Of a stretch of DNA of 42,066 nucleotides, positions 33,457 through 42,066 are shown one piece after another. The position numbers and the translations under genes were made by a program. The DNA lies in the NCBI RefSeq assembly GCF_002551245.1, contig NZ_NTGZ01000035.1:1-42066 (forward strand). Reading direction: 5' to 3'. Source of the DNA: Streptomyces sp. rh34. Lineage in GTDB: Bacteria; Actinomycetota; Actinomycetes; Streptomycetales; Streptomycetaceae. Position 1 is the first letter of the stretch. Every line of letters begins with the position of its first letter. A model generated the notes under the pieces. That model ran no database searches. It was not told the origin of the DNA and saw nothing but the letters and a program-made list of their open reading frames with translations.

Positions 33457-33936
33457 TCAGTCGCGGTCGGCCCGGTCGGCGCTGTCCACGCCGTCCCAGA
33501 GGTTCGAGTGCCACGGGCGGTCGCTCGCCCCCGACTCGCCGCGGCGGTCCTGAGCCGCGTCGGGGTCGGCCACGGTGTAACCGGTCTCCCCGGGGAGGAC
33601 GTAATGGAGGTGCTGGCGGGCCAGCCGCATGATGTACGCGTCGTCCTGGAGCCGCGCCTTCTCGTCCCGCAGCTCCTCGGTGCGCCGCTCCGCCTGCTGC
33701 GAGAGCCGTTCCTGCTCGGCGATCTCGTCGCGCTGGGAGACGTACTGCCGCATCGGGTAGGCGAGCGCCACCACCAGGGAGCAGACCACCAGCGCCAGGA
33801 ACGCGGCCCGGCCGGTGAGCCGGGAGCGGCGGGCCTGCCGGCGGTTCTGGGATCGGTACACGCGGGCGGCGGTCTGCTCGCCGAGCAGTCGCAGCCTGGT
33901 CGCGGTGGAGAACCGGTCGCGGTCCTTCCCGGCCAT
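33457..33936 (-). CDS. Septum formation initiator (FtsB/DivIC) family protein
   Basis: The 159-residue bitopic protein has a basic cytoplasmic N-terminus (RLLGEQTAARVYRSQNRRQA), one membrane helix (AAFLALVVCSLVVALAYPM, about 45-63), then an external coiled coil (RDEIAEQERLSQQAERRTEE) and the DivIC-type motif DDAYIMRLARQHLHYVLPGE. FtsB/DivIC proteins link FtsL and FtsQ in the divisome and help activate septal wall synthesis. The C-terminal tail is Asp/Arg-rich. It is downstream of enolase in the same orientation. Confidence 0.92.
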   Translation of the reverse strand: MAGKDRDRFSTATRLRLLGEQTAARVYRSQNRRQARRSRLTGRAAFLALVVCSLVVALAYPMRQYVSQRDEIAEQERLSQQAERRTEELRDEKARLQDDAYIMRLARQHLHYVLPGETGYTVADPDAAQDRRGESGASDRPWHSNLWDGVDSADRADRD

Positions 33937-34029
33937 GTCTCCCGCCTCCCCGTTACACACGTCCGTCCCCGCACACGGTACGGGACCGGGTGCGGGGACG
34001 GGCGGAGGCTACCGTCCTACGACTACGGG

Positions 34030-35445
<1,416 letters not shown>

Positions 35446-35535
35446 TCACGGGACAAAACTCTAGAAATCTACTGAGCGGTAACAACAAGAGGTGAACGCA
35501 TGCGGACCCATCGGCGCCCGCCGCTCACGAAGAGT

Positions 35536-35575
35536 CCGGCCCGGCGCGCTGGGGGGAACGAGCGCGCCGGGCCGG
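35536..35575 (-). terminator. First terminator after rpfA
   Basis: Perfect 15-bp arms (ccggcccggcgcgct at 35536-35550, complement at 35561-35575) with a 10-base loop, about 60 bases past the TAA stop. Confidence 0.85.
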
Positions 35576-35585
35576 GAAGCCGTGC

Positions 35586-35615
35586 GAGGAGAAGTGCCGC
35601 CGGACGCTTCTCCTC
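35586..35615 (-). terminator. Second hairpin after rpfA
   Basis: GAGGAGAAG (35586-35594) pairs with CTTCTCCTC (35607-35615), 20 bases past the rpfA stop and directly before the larger hairpin at 35536-35575, forming a tandem terminator. Confidence 0.65.
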
Positions 35616-35634
35616 CGGGGAGGAGAGACGGCGA

Positions 35635-36576
<942 letters not shown>

Positions 36577-36633
36577 TCGACGGGGCCCGCGGTGCGAGCG
36601 GCTCCGACCGTAAACACAGGCAACCCCGACATT

Positions 36634-36649
36634 CAAAGATGGACATAGG
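36634..36649 (-). promoter_or_regulatory. Repeated motif upstream of the riboswitch, copy 1
   Basis: CAAAGATGGACATAGG differs from copy 2 (36770-36785) at two positions; an AT-rich 16-mer occurring twice in 150 bases of GC-rich DNA is not expected by chance. It lies just upstream of the likely rpfA transcription start. The 36352-36828 gap holds the riboswitch, these repeats and the rpf2 terminator. Confidence 0.5.
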
Positions 36650-36746
36650 GGGCAATCAACCCGAACTCGCCGTGGCAGGCAGGTCGTTTCCGCAGGTCGG
36701 GGGCGTTGCGCCCGGACCGGCCGGACAGAACGCACCAGTTGAAGCA

Positions 36747-36791
36747 AAGAGACCCATGTCTCACTTACGCAAAAGTGGACATAGGTCTCTT
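36747..36791. repeat. Long imperfect inverted repeat containing motif copy 2
   Basis: AAGAGACCCATGTCTCACTT (36747-36766) pairs with AAGTGGACATAGGTCTCTT (36773-36791) with one mismatch and one bulge; the right arm contains the motif CAAAAGTGGACATAGG (36770-36785). It could be an operator or a terminator arm of the rpf2 transcript; the loop is only 6 bases. Confidence 0.6.
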
Positions 36792-36796
36792 AACTG

Positions 36797-36812
36797 CCCC
36801 GATTTTTCGGGG
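36797..36812 (-). terminator. Short hairpin after the second rpf gene
   Basis: CCCCGA (36797-36802) pairs with TCGGGG (36807-36812), 17 bases past the stop. It is followed on the minus strand by the large inverted repeat at 36747-36791, which may act with it. Confidence 0.55.
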
Positions 36813-36828
36813 TGTTTTCCGCGTTCGA

Positions 36829-37890
36829 TCAGTTGGCGGCGGGCTCCTCGGCGCCCTCCGGCGCGACCTGCTCCGCACGCTCGCCCGCACCCTGATCCGC
36901 ACTCCGCTCCAGGCCCAGATCCAGGTTCTGGCCGGGCAGGATCAGGTCCGGGTCGGAGCCCAGGAGGCCCTTGTTCGTCTCGTAGAGGCCGGTCCAGCCG
37001 CCGGGGATCTCCTGTGCGTCGGCGATCGCCCAGAGGTTGTCCCCGGGCCGCACCGTGTACCCGCCGGCGGTCGCCGCGCCGCCGTCCCGCGCGTCGCCGT
37101 CGCCGCGCGAGGCGTGCCGGCCGGACTCACGGGGGCCGCCCTCCCGGCCCGCTTCGGACTCGTCGGGCGCGGGGGTCCCCCGATGCTTGCCCCCCTGGCC
37201 ACCCTCGCCCGTCGAGGCGTCGGGGGCCGTGCCGGGGTCCGAGGCGTCGGGGGCGCCGGAGGCCGGCGGGGCGGAGGGCGTCACCGAGGAGTCGGGGGCC
37301 TCGCCCCCCTTCTCCGTACCACCGCTGTCGCTCCTGCCCGTCTCGCCGCTCCGCTCACCCTCACCGGATCCATCGACTTCTCCGGACGTGCCGGATTCAT
37401 CCGTTTCGCCGGTCGGGTCCGCCTCGTCGGTCGGGGTGTCCGTCGGGTCGGCCGAGGGATCTGCCGACGGGTCGGCCGTCGGCGAGGTGCCCGGGTCGAC
37501 GCCGGGCAGACTTCCGTCCACCGCGAGGCCGGAGATCACCGCACAGCTGGGCCACGCCTTCGGGCCCTGGTCGTCCAGGACCTTCTCGGCGACGGAGATC
37601 TGCTGCGAGCGGCTGGCGAGGTCGGCGCGGGGCGCGAACGCCGTGCCGCCGTACGCCGACCAGGTTTCCTGCGAGAACTGAAGCCCGCCGTAGTAGCCGT
37701 TGCCGAGATCGGCGCTCCACATGCCGCCGCTCTCGCACTCCGCGACCCGGTCCCAGGTGGTGGCCTCGGCCGCGTGCGCACCGCCGGCGCCGAGCAGCGG
37801 GATGGCGATGGCCGATCCCGTCACCCCCGCGGCGACGATGAGGGCGGGTGCCTGGCGAGGGCGGCGGTGTCTGCCGTTCGCGGAGCCCAT
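36829..37890 (-). CDS. Second Rpf-LysM secreted muralytic enzyme
   Basis: The 353-residue protein has a signal peptide to about residue 41 (GGAHAAEA), an Rpf domain (about 44-120) with catalytic Glu53 in AECESGGMWS and [10 protein letters not shown], a very long low-complexity linker (about 135-290) full of Asp/Ser/Thr/Gly with DPSADPSADP repeats, and a C-terminal LysM domain (GYTVRPGDNLWAIADAQEIP, ILPGQNLDLGL). It is the larger paralogue of the neighbouring rpfA; linker length is the main difference. It has no riboswitch, so the pair can be regulated separately. ATG 37890 has ggaagg upstream. Confidence 0.93.
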   Translation of the reverse strand: MGSANGRHRRPRQAPALIVAAGVTGSAIAIPLLGAGGAHAAEATTWDRVAECESGGMWSADLGNGYYGGLQFSQETWSAYGGTAFAPRADLASRSQQISVAEKVLDDQGPKAWPSCAVISGLAVDGSLPGVDPGTSPTADPSADPSADPTDTPTDEADPTGETDESGTSGEVDGSGEGERSGETGRSDSGGTEKGGEAPDSSVTPSAPPASGAPDASDPGTAPDASTGEGGQGGKHRGTPAPDESEAGREGGPRESGRHASRGDGDARDGGAATAGGYTVRPGDNLWAIADAQEIPGGWTGLYETNKGLLGSDPDLILPGQNLDLGLERSADQGAGERAEQVAPEGAEEPAAN

Positions 37891-38054
37891 GGGTATGCCT
37901 TCCGTGCGACTGACAAGCGAGTGTCCTGAACGCCGCGCAGCGGATTCCGTGCCTGCCTCGGCGCACAGGTGACGCGTGAGCAAGGTGCGACCGACGCGTC
38001 GAACCGTGAACCTAGCGGGACTCGAACGTGTGTCACAAGTCGATGCAGCGCAGA

Positions 38055-38087
38055 TCACGTGAAAGTCACAGAGTTGACACTGTGTCA
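38055..38087. promoter_or_regulatory. Cluster of palindromes upstream of the second rpf gene
   Basis: TCACGTGA (38055-38062), GTGAAAGTCAC (38059-38069) and TGACACTGTGTCA (38075-38087) lie 165-197 bases before ATG 37890 and overlap the last codons and stop of the P450 gene. The symmetric TGACA/TGTCA and GTGA/TCAC halves resemble dimeric regulator sites; no regulator is assigned. Confidence 0.4.
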
Positions 38088-39373
38088 CTTTTTTCGGACC
38101 GGCTCCCCGGTTCGAACTCGACCGGAAGAGTGCGCAGTCCACGCATGATGAGCCCGCCACGCCAGCGCAAATCGCCAGGTTCTCCCGCAAGTCGCAGGTC
38201 AGGAAGGCGCCTCAACAGCGTGGCCAGCGCGGTCTGCCCCTCCAGCCGGGCCAGTGGCGCTCCCAGGCAGTAGTGGACGCCGTGCCCGTATCCGAGGTGC
38301 TGATTGTCACGCCGTGCGAGGTCCAGGGTGTCCGGATCCGCGAACCGCTCCGGGTCGCGGTCGGCCGCCGCCAGCACCACCAGTACGGGGTCCCCGGCGG
38401 CGATCTCCTCACCGCCCAGGGTCAGCGCCTCGGTGGCGTACCGCCAGGTCGCCATCTCGACCGGTCCGTCGAACCGGAGCAGCTCCTCGATCCCGGTGGC
38501 CAGCAGCGCGTCCTCCCCCGCCGCCAGGGAGGCCTCCAGCCGGGTGCGCTGCTCGGGGTGGCGCAGGAGCGCGTAGGTCCCGTTGCCGATGAGGTTGACC
38601 GTCGTCTCGAACCCGGCGAACAACAGGATGAACGCCATGGCGGCCGCCTCGTTCTCCGTGAGGTGCTCGCCGTGGTCGCTGGCCCGGATCAGCCCAGAGA
38701 TCAGGTCGTCGCCGGGGTTCTCCCTCTTCCGGTGGATGAGTTCGGCGAGGTAGCCGCGCATCTTCTTCACCGACCGGGCGACCCCGCCGCGCGGCCCGCC
38801 GCCGTGCCGGATCATCATGCCCGCCCAGTCCCGGAAGTCGCCCTGGTCCTCCTCGGGGACGCCGAGCAGGTCGCAGATGGCGTAGATGGGGAGCGGGAAG
38901 GCGAAGTCGTGGATGAGGTCGGCGTTCCCCTTCTCCACGAAATCGTCGATGAGCCGGTCCGTCAGCTCCTGCACGCGGGGCGCGAACTCCGCGACCCGGC
39001 GCGGGGTGAACGCCTTGGACACGAGCCGGCGCAGCCGGGTGTGGTCCGGCGGGTCGATATTGAGCAGATGCGTCATCAGCTCCGCCTTGCGCTCCCCCGG
39101 GATGCCCGTCTTCCCCTTGGCGTGCGGCGACTCGGCGTGGTTGGCCGGATTCTTGGAGAGCCGTGCGTCGGCGAGCGCCTGCTTGGCGTCCCCGTACCGC
39201 GTCACGAGCCAGGCCTCGACCCCGCTGGGCAGCGCGGTGCGGTACACGGGACGGTGCTCGCGGAGCCAGGCGTAGGCGGGGTAGGGGTCGGTGGCGAACT
39301 CCCAGGTGAAGAGTTCGGGGGTGGCCGGGGCGGGTGCGGGGTCGCGGTGGGGGCAGGCGGGGGTGTCGTTCAC
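38066..39373 (-). CDS. Cytochrome P450
   Basis: The 435-residue soluble P450 has the helix I oxygen motif LLFAGFETTVN, the ExxR pair (ELLRF and RYATEAL region), and the heme loop GYGHGVHYCLGAPLARLEG with Cys369 as the axial ligand. It looks like the CYP105/CYP107-type bacterial class that needs ferredoxin and reductase; neither is in the window. The GTG start overlaps the mazG stop by four bases (GTGA), so it is translationally coupled to mazG. The substrate is unknown. Confidence 0.93.
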   Translation of the reverse strand: MNDTPACPHRDPAPAPATPELFTWEFATDPYPAYAWLREHRPVYRTALPSGVEAWLVTRYGDAKQALADARLSKNPANHAESPHAKGKTGIPGERKAELMTHLLNIDPPDHTRLRRLVSKAFTPRRVAEFAPRVQELTDRLIDDFVEKGNADLIHDFAFPLPIYAICDLLGVPEEDQGDFRDWAGMMIRHGGGPRGGVARSVKKMRGYLAELIHRKRENPGDDLISGLIRASDHGEHLTENEAAAMAFILLFAGFETTVNLIGNGTYALLRHPEQRTRLEASLAAGEDALLATGIEELLRFDGPVEMATWRYATEALTLGGEEIAAGDPVLVVLAAADRDPERFADPDTLDLARRDNQHLGYGHGVHYCLGAPLARLEGQTALATLLRRLPDLRLAGEPGDLRWRGGLIMRGLRTLPVEFEPGSRSEKSDTVSTL

Positions 39374-40416
39374 GCCCCGACGTTATCGGGCGGGGTGTCG
39401 GTGACCGTGCGCGGTGCGGGAGGGACCGCGTCGCCCTCCGCCGCCACGATCGCGTCGCGGTAGGCGCGGGCCGCCGCGCGCAGGGCGGCCTCCGGGTCGG
39501 CGCCGTTCGCCTCGGCGGAGACGGCGAGGGCCAGGAGTTCGTAGCCGATGGTGTCGCCGGTGGGGAGGGGGACGTCGAGGCCCGCCGTACGGACGCGGCT
39601 CGCGAGCTTCGCGGCGAGGGCCAGGCCGGGCTGGCCGACGGGGACGCCTTCGGTGACCGAGGTGCGCTGCTTCTCGATCGCCTTGGTGCGCAGCCAGTGC
39701 GCGTGGACGTCCTCGGGGGTCTCGGCGCTCTCGTCGCCGAAGACGTGCGGGTGGCGGTGGATCAGCTTCTCGACGAGGCCGCCGGCGACGTCGTCGATGG
39801 CGAAGGGCTCCTCGGTGTCCTCCTCGGCGATCCGCGCGTGGAAGACGACCTGGAGCAGGACGTCGCCGAGTTCCTCGCGCAGTTCGTCCCGGTCGCCGTC
39901 CTCGATCGCCTCGACCAGTTCGTACGCCTCCTCAATGGCGTACTTGACGAGGCCCCGGTGCGTCTTCCGCGAGGTCCAGGGGCACTCGCGGCGGATGCGG
40001 TCCATGACCTGGACCAGGTCCAGCAGGCGGGCCCCGGGCAGGTCGTAGGAGCCGGGGAGCAGTTCCAGGTCCGGCATGGCCACCCGGCCCGAGCCGCCGA
40101 GCCGGGCCAGGCCGTCCGTCAGGCGGCTGTCGCCCTCGCCGCCGACCAGGACGACGACGGTCCGGCCGCCCGCGCAGCCGGCGACCAGTTCGTCGGCCGA
40201 GGGCGTGGCGTGCTCGACGCGTACGCCCGCCTCGCGGAGGTAGGGGAGCTGCGGGTGGTCCGGGTCGGCGACGAGGACCCGGTCGGCCGCGTGCAGCGTC
40301 TGCCAGGCCGGCCAGGACAGCAGGCCGGGCGCGACCCGGTGGCTGGCGGTGAGCAGGACGATGCGGCCGGGGTCGGCGGGGGTCTCGACGGAGGCGTCGG
40401 GGGCTTCGGCGTTCAC
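39370..40416 (-). CDS. mazG: Nucleoside triphosphate pyrophosphohydrolase MazG
   Basis: MazG hydrolyses NTPs and dNTPs to monophosphate and pyrophosphate, cleaning nucleotide pools. The 348-residue protein (GTG 40416) has an N-terminal domain related to SAM-dependent tetrapyrrole-type methyltransferases (about 1-120; RIVLLTASHRVAPGLLSWPA) as in other actinobacterial MazG proteins, then the MazG domain with the EEXXE pattern: RECPWTSRKTHRGLVKYAIE, EEAYELVEAIEDGDRDELRE, ELGDVLLQVVFHARIAEE. The C-terminal half has the second, degenerate copy (HRHPHVFGDESAETPEDVHA). Confidence 0.92.
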   Translation of the reverse strand: MNAEAPDASVETPADPGRIVLLTASHRVAPGLLSWPAWQTLHAADRVLVADPDHPQLPYLREAGVRVEHATPSADELVAGCAGGRTVVVLVGGEGDSRLTDGLARLGGSGRVAMPDLELLPGSYDLPGARLLDLVQVMDRIRRECPWTSRKTHRGLVKYAIEEAYELVEAIEDGDRDELREELGDVLLQVVFHARIAEEDTEEPFAIDDVAGGLVEKLIHRHPHVFGDESAETPEDVHAHWLRTKAIEKQRTSVTEGVPVGQPGLALAAKLASRVRTAGLDVPLPTGDTIGYELLALAVSAEANGADPEAALRAAARAYRDAIVAAEGDAVPPAPRTVTDTPPDNVGA

Positions 40417-40450
40417 CCTGCGAACCTACCTCCGGCCCCGGGGCTCCGGC

Positions 40451-40516
40451 CCGCCGGTTCGGACGTCCGCCGGTTCAGGCCCCTGCCGGTTCAGGCCCCC
40501 GCCGGTTCAGGCCCCC
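40451..40516. repeat. Short tandem repeats over a gene 3' end
   Basis: About four copies of a 16-18 base unit built on gccggttcaggcccc, at 40451, 40467, 40485 and 40501, with some variation. The last copy contains the stop codon of the SurA-like gene (40507-40509), the others lie downstream. It is the third example in this window of a duplicated gene end. Confidence 0.75.
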
Positions 40517-41163
40517 GCCGGGGCGTCCTTCGGCGGGAACTCGGTGACCTGGGTGATCCAGGGCGCGCTGTAGTTGCCGAGCTGCATCTTCTGGTCGTCC
40601 CAGGTGCCGAAGCGCGGATTGACGTCGATGTCGAGGGCCTTCGACGCCTTGGTGAGGGCCTCGCCGACGACCTGCTGGCCGGCCGGTGTGCCCAGGTCAG
40701 CGCCGAGCGCCTCGGCCAGCTTCGGGAGCTGGACCTCCTGGCGCATGTCGGCGTCGATCTGTTCCGGGGCGACCCAGCGCTGCTGGAGCATCATCGCCTC
40801 GAACCGCTCCTCGCCGCCCTGCTGGGCGCGGTTGGCCTGCCGCATCTCCTGGATCTCCTTGCGGGTGACCGTGACCCCCGCGTCCGCGGCGGCGCGGTCG
40901 AGGACCCGGCCGAAGATCAGCCCGTGCAGCTTGGCGCGGTTGAGCTGGCCCGACTTGTTCACCAGCTGGGCGGCCTCCGGGGAGCTGTTCTGGGCGCTGC
41001 GGACGTCCGCGGCGCGGTCCTGGACCGTCGACACCTCGATCCGCTCTCCGCCCACGACGGCCGCGGCGCCGGGGTGGGACTGGTTGCCGCAGGCCGAAAG
41101 GAGCGGCGCGGCGACGAGTGTCGCGGCGAGGACGGCGAGCGCGGTGCGACGACGGCGGTGCAA
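40507..41163 (-). CDS. SurA-like lipoprotein
   Basis: The TTG at 41163 has gggagg upstream and gives 218 residues. The N-terminus is a lipoprotein signal: HRRRRTALAVLAATLVAAPL then lipobox LLSAC, so it is diacylated on Cys and held outside the membrane. The rest follows the SurA N-terminal chaperone domain (AVVGGERIEVSTVQDRAADV, LNRAKLHGLIFGRVLDRAAA, GVTVTRKEIQEMRQ), and the end FGTWDDQKMQLG is typical of the actinobacterial form. No parvulin (PPIase) domain is present. It may help fold exported proteins. Confidence 0.88.
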   Translation of the reverse strand: MHRRRRTALAVLAATLVAAPLLSACGNQSHPGAAAVVGGERIEVSTVQDRAADVRSAQNSSPEAAQLVNKSGQLNRAKLHGLIFGRVLDRAAADAGVTVTRKEIQEMRQANRAQQGGEERFEAMMLQQRWVAPEQIDADMRQEVQLPKLAEALGADLGTPAGQQVVGEALTKASKALDIDVNPRFGTWDDQKMQLGNYSAPWITQVTEFPPKDAPAGA

Positions 41164-41304
41164 AGGAGCCTCCCGGGGAGAGTTTGTGCATCAGTGCACA
41201 AAGCCTTGCGGTGATCGATGTTAGGCAGTGGAGGTGGCCGGTGCCACCGATTCGACCAACGATTCGGGAGGAGTTGGGGATGTGGCCCGGTATGGGGGGC
41301 ACTG

Positions 41305-41954
41305 TCAGCCCCCGCGGACGTCCCGCTGGTGGCTGAGCAGGCGACGCAGGTCCATCGGCAGCGGGTGGTGCGGCCCGTAGGTGCGCTCGGCGTCGTACAG
41401 CAGGGCCTGGAGCTGTGCCCGGCCCGCGGTGTGGTCGCCGACCGCCAGGAGCAGTTGCCCGATGCGGTGCCGGATGTCGAGTGCGCGGGCGGGGTCGGGG
41501 GCGATCGGCCCGTAGGCGTTCTCGTAGTACGGGAGGACCGCGCGGTACTCGACCAGCGCGGCCCCGGCCTCGCCGAGCTGTTCGAGGCACTGGGCGGCGT
41601 CGTAGCGGAACTGGAGGGCCTGGGCGTCGGCCTGGCCCGCTTCGGCGGCGCGGTCCTCGGCGAGGCGGCGCAGCTCGGGCAGGGCGCGCCGGTACTGCCC
41701 GTCGTCCATCAGCGTCGCGGCGTACTGCTTGCGCAGGATGCGGACGACCGGTGAGTGCTCGCCGTGCTCGGCCGCGGCGGCCGGGAGCGTGGCGCCGAGG
41801 ACGTCCACGGCCTGGGTGATCCGGCCCTCGCCGAGCAGCTTCTTGACCTCGTCCACGGCCCGCGCGACGTCCGGCCTGGCGGGCGGCGGGGTGCTCGGCG
41901 GCCGGTGGGCGGGGCGCGCGGGGGGCGGGGCGACGGCCGGGGGCGGGGCGAAGG
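41305..41954 (-). CDS. TPR-repeat C-terminal domain of a truncated protein
   Basis: This is a fragment: its N-terminus is lost where adapter sequence begins at 41955. The 216 visible residues begin with a Pro/Ala linker (FAPPPAVAPPPARPAHRPPS), then a helical TPR-type region (VDEVKKLLGEGRITQAVDVL, YRRALPELRRLAEDRAAEAG, LQFRYDAAQCLEQLGEAGAA, ALDIRHRIGQLLLAVGDHTA, AQLQALLYDAERTYGPHHPL). The linker plus TPR tail is typical of Streptomyces serine/threonine kinases or AfsR-like regulators, but the catalytic part is not in the window, so this is a guess. The GTG at 41856 is unlikely to be the true start. Confidence 0.75.
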
Positions 41955-42007
41955 CTGTCTCTTATACACATCTCTGATGGCGCGAGGGAGGCGTGTATAA
42001 GAGACAG
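41955..42007. other. Nextera/454 adapter contamination
   Basis: 41955-41973 is the Tn5/Nextera mosaic end CTGTCTCTTATACACATCT. 41974-41992 is CTGATGGCGCGAGGGAGGC, the complement of 454 primer A. 41993-42007 is GTGTATAAGAGACAG, the last 15 bases of a second mosaic end in the opposite direction. This is library adapter, not genomic DNA. Peptides read through it, such as MCIRDS and VSYTHL, are artefacts. Confidence 0.98.
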
Positions 42008-42066
42008 ATGAAAGGCTGCCTTGTCGATGCATGCGTGTACCGATGCGGGTTCGGGCAGCCTTTCAT
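42008..42066. repeat. Terminal hairpin fragment joined by adapter
   Basis: ATGAAAGGCTGCC (42008-42020) and GGCAGCCTTTCAT (42054-42066) are perfect 13-base inverted repeats around 33 bases that are less GC-rich than the window. It is attached through adapter, so its genomic position is unknown; it may be a chimeric read end or a terminator-like hairpin from elsewhere in the sample. Confidence 0.8.

Noticed and set aside
33595..33610. TTA-like triplets in the septum gene, enolase and others
   Set aside because: Frame check shows they straddle codons such as CAT TAC or GGT TAC, so they are not TTA codons.
41719..41971. Open frames running through the adapter
   Set aside because: They contain the mosaic-end-encoded peptides and have no biological meaning.

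Overview
The window is about 42 kb of high-GC DNA from a Streptomyces chromosome. The evidence is strong GC bias at third codon positions, GTG/TTG starts with GGAGG-type ribosome sites, a bldA-type tRNA-Leu(UAA), two secreted resuscitation-promoting-factor (Rpf) muralytic enzymes, a cyclic-di-AMP riboswitch and a SigB-like sigma module. Gene order agrees with my memory of the S. coelicolor core region running from sigI/hut through bldA to eno/rpfA/mazG; I could not check this by alignment. Almost all genes are conserved chromosomal genes. I see no insertion sequence, prophage, CRISPR array or antibiotic cluster.

Layout. 1-1.7 kb: two secreted or surface proteins, one DUF916/WxL-like and cut by the edge, one with an LPRTG cell-wall sorting signal. 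1.9-4.3 kb: a partner-switching module (HATPase anti-sigma factor, STAS antagonist, divergent SigB-family sigma factor). 4.4-11.5 kb: a histidine-utilisation operon hutU / M20 amidohydrolase / hutF / hutI on the minus strand with a divergent amino-acid permease; an RpiR-type regulator at 14.6-15.4 kb may control it. 11.6-13.9 kb: an operon of three Roadblock/LC7 proteins and one DUF4388-like protein with no GTPase. One of these genes carries a TTA codon, and bldA lies about 10 kb away. 13.9-22 kb: small membrane proteins, cystathionine beta-synthase, an SGNH hydrolase, a thiolase and two unknowns. 22.1-23.4 kb: a Bax-inhibitor-1-like membrane protein and bldA. 23.9-27.4 kb: a MacB-like ABC ATPase with its FtsX-type permease.

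27.4-31.9 kb: a cyclopropane-fatty-acid synthase-like methyltransferase, a type II NADH dehydrogenase preceded by two Rex-like operators, and an ACR3/bile-acid-symporter-like permease. 31.9-35.3 kb: Ppx/GppA phosphatase, DUF501 protein, FtsB/DivIC-like septum protein and enolase, all on the minus strand. 35.6-37.9 kb: two Rpf-LysM secreted enzymes, the first under a ydaO (c-di-AMP) riboswitch. 38-41.2 kb: cytochrome P450, MazG pyrophosphohydrolase and a SurA-like lipoprotein. 41.3-41.95 kb: the C-terminal TPR part of a truncated gene.

Data quality. Bases 41955-42007 are library adapter: a Tn5/Nextera mosaic end, a 454 primer A complement and part of a second mosaic end. The last 59 bases are an unrelated hairpin segment. 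The right end is therefore an assembly artefact, and any peptide read through it is false. The left-most gene also looks frameshifted near base 47, so both ends should be treated with care.
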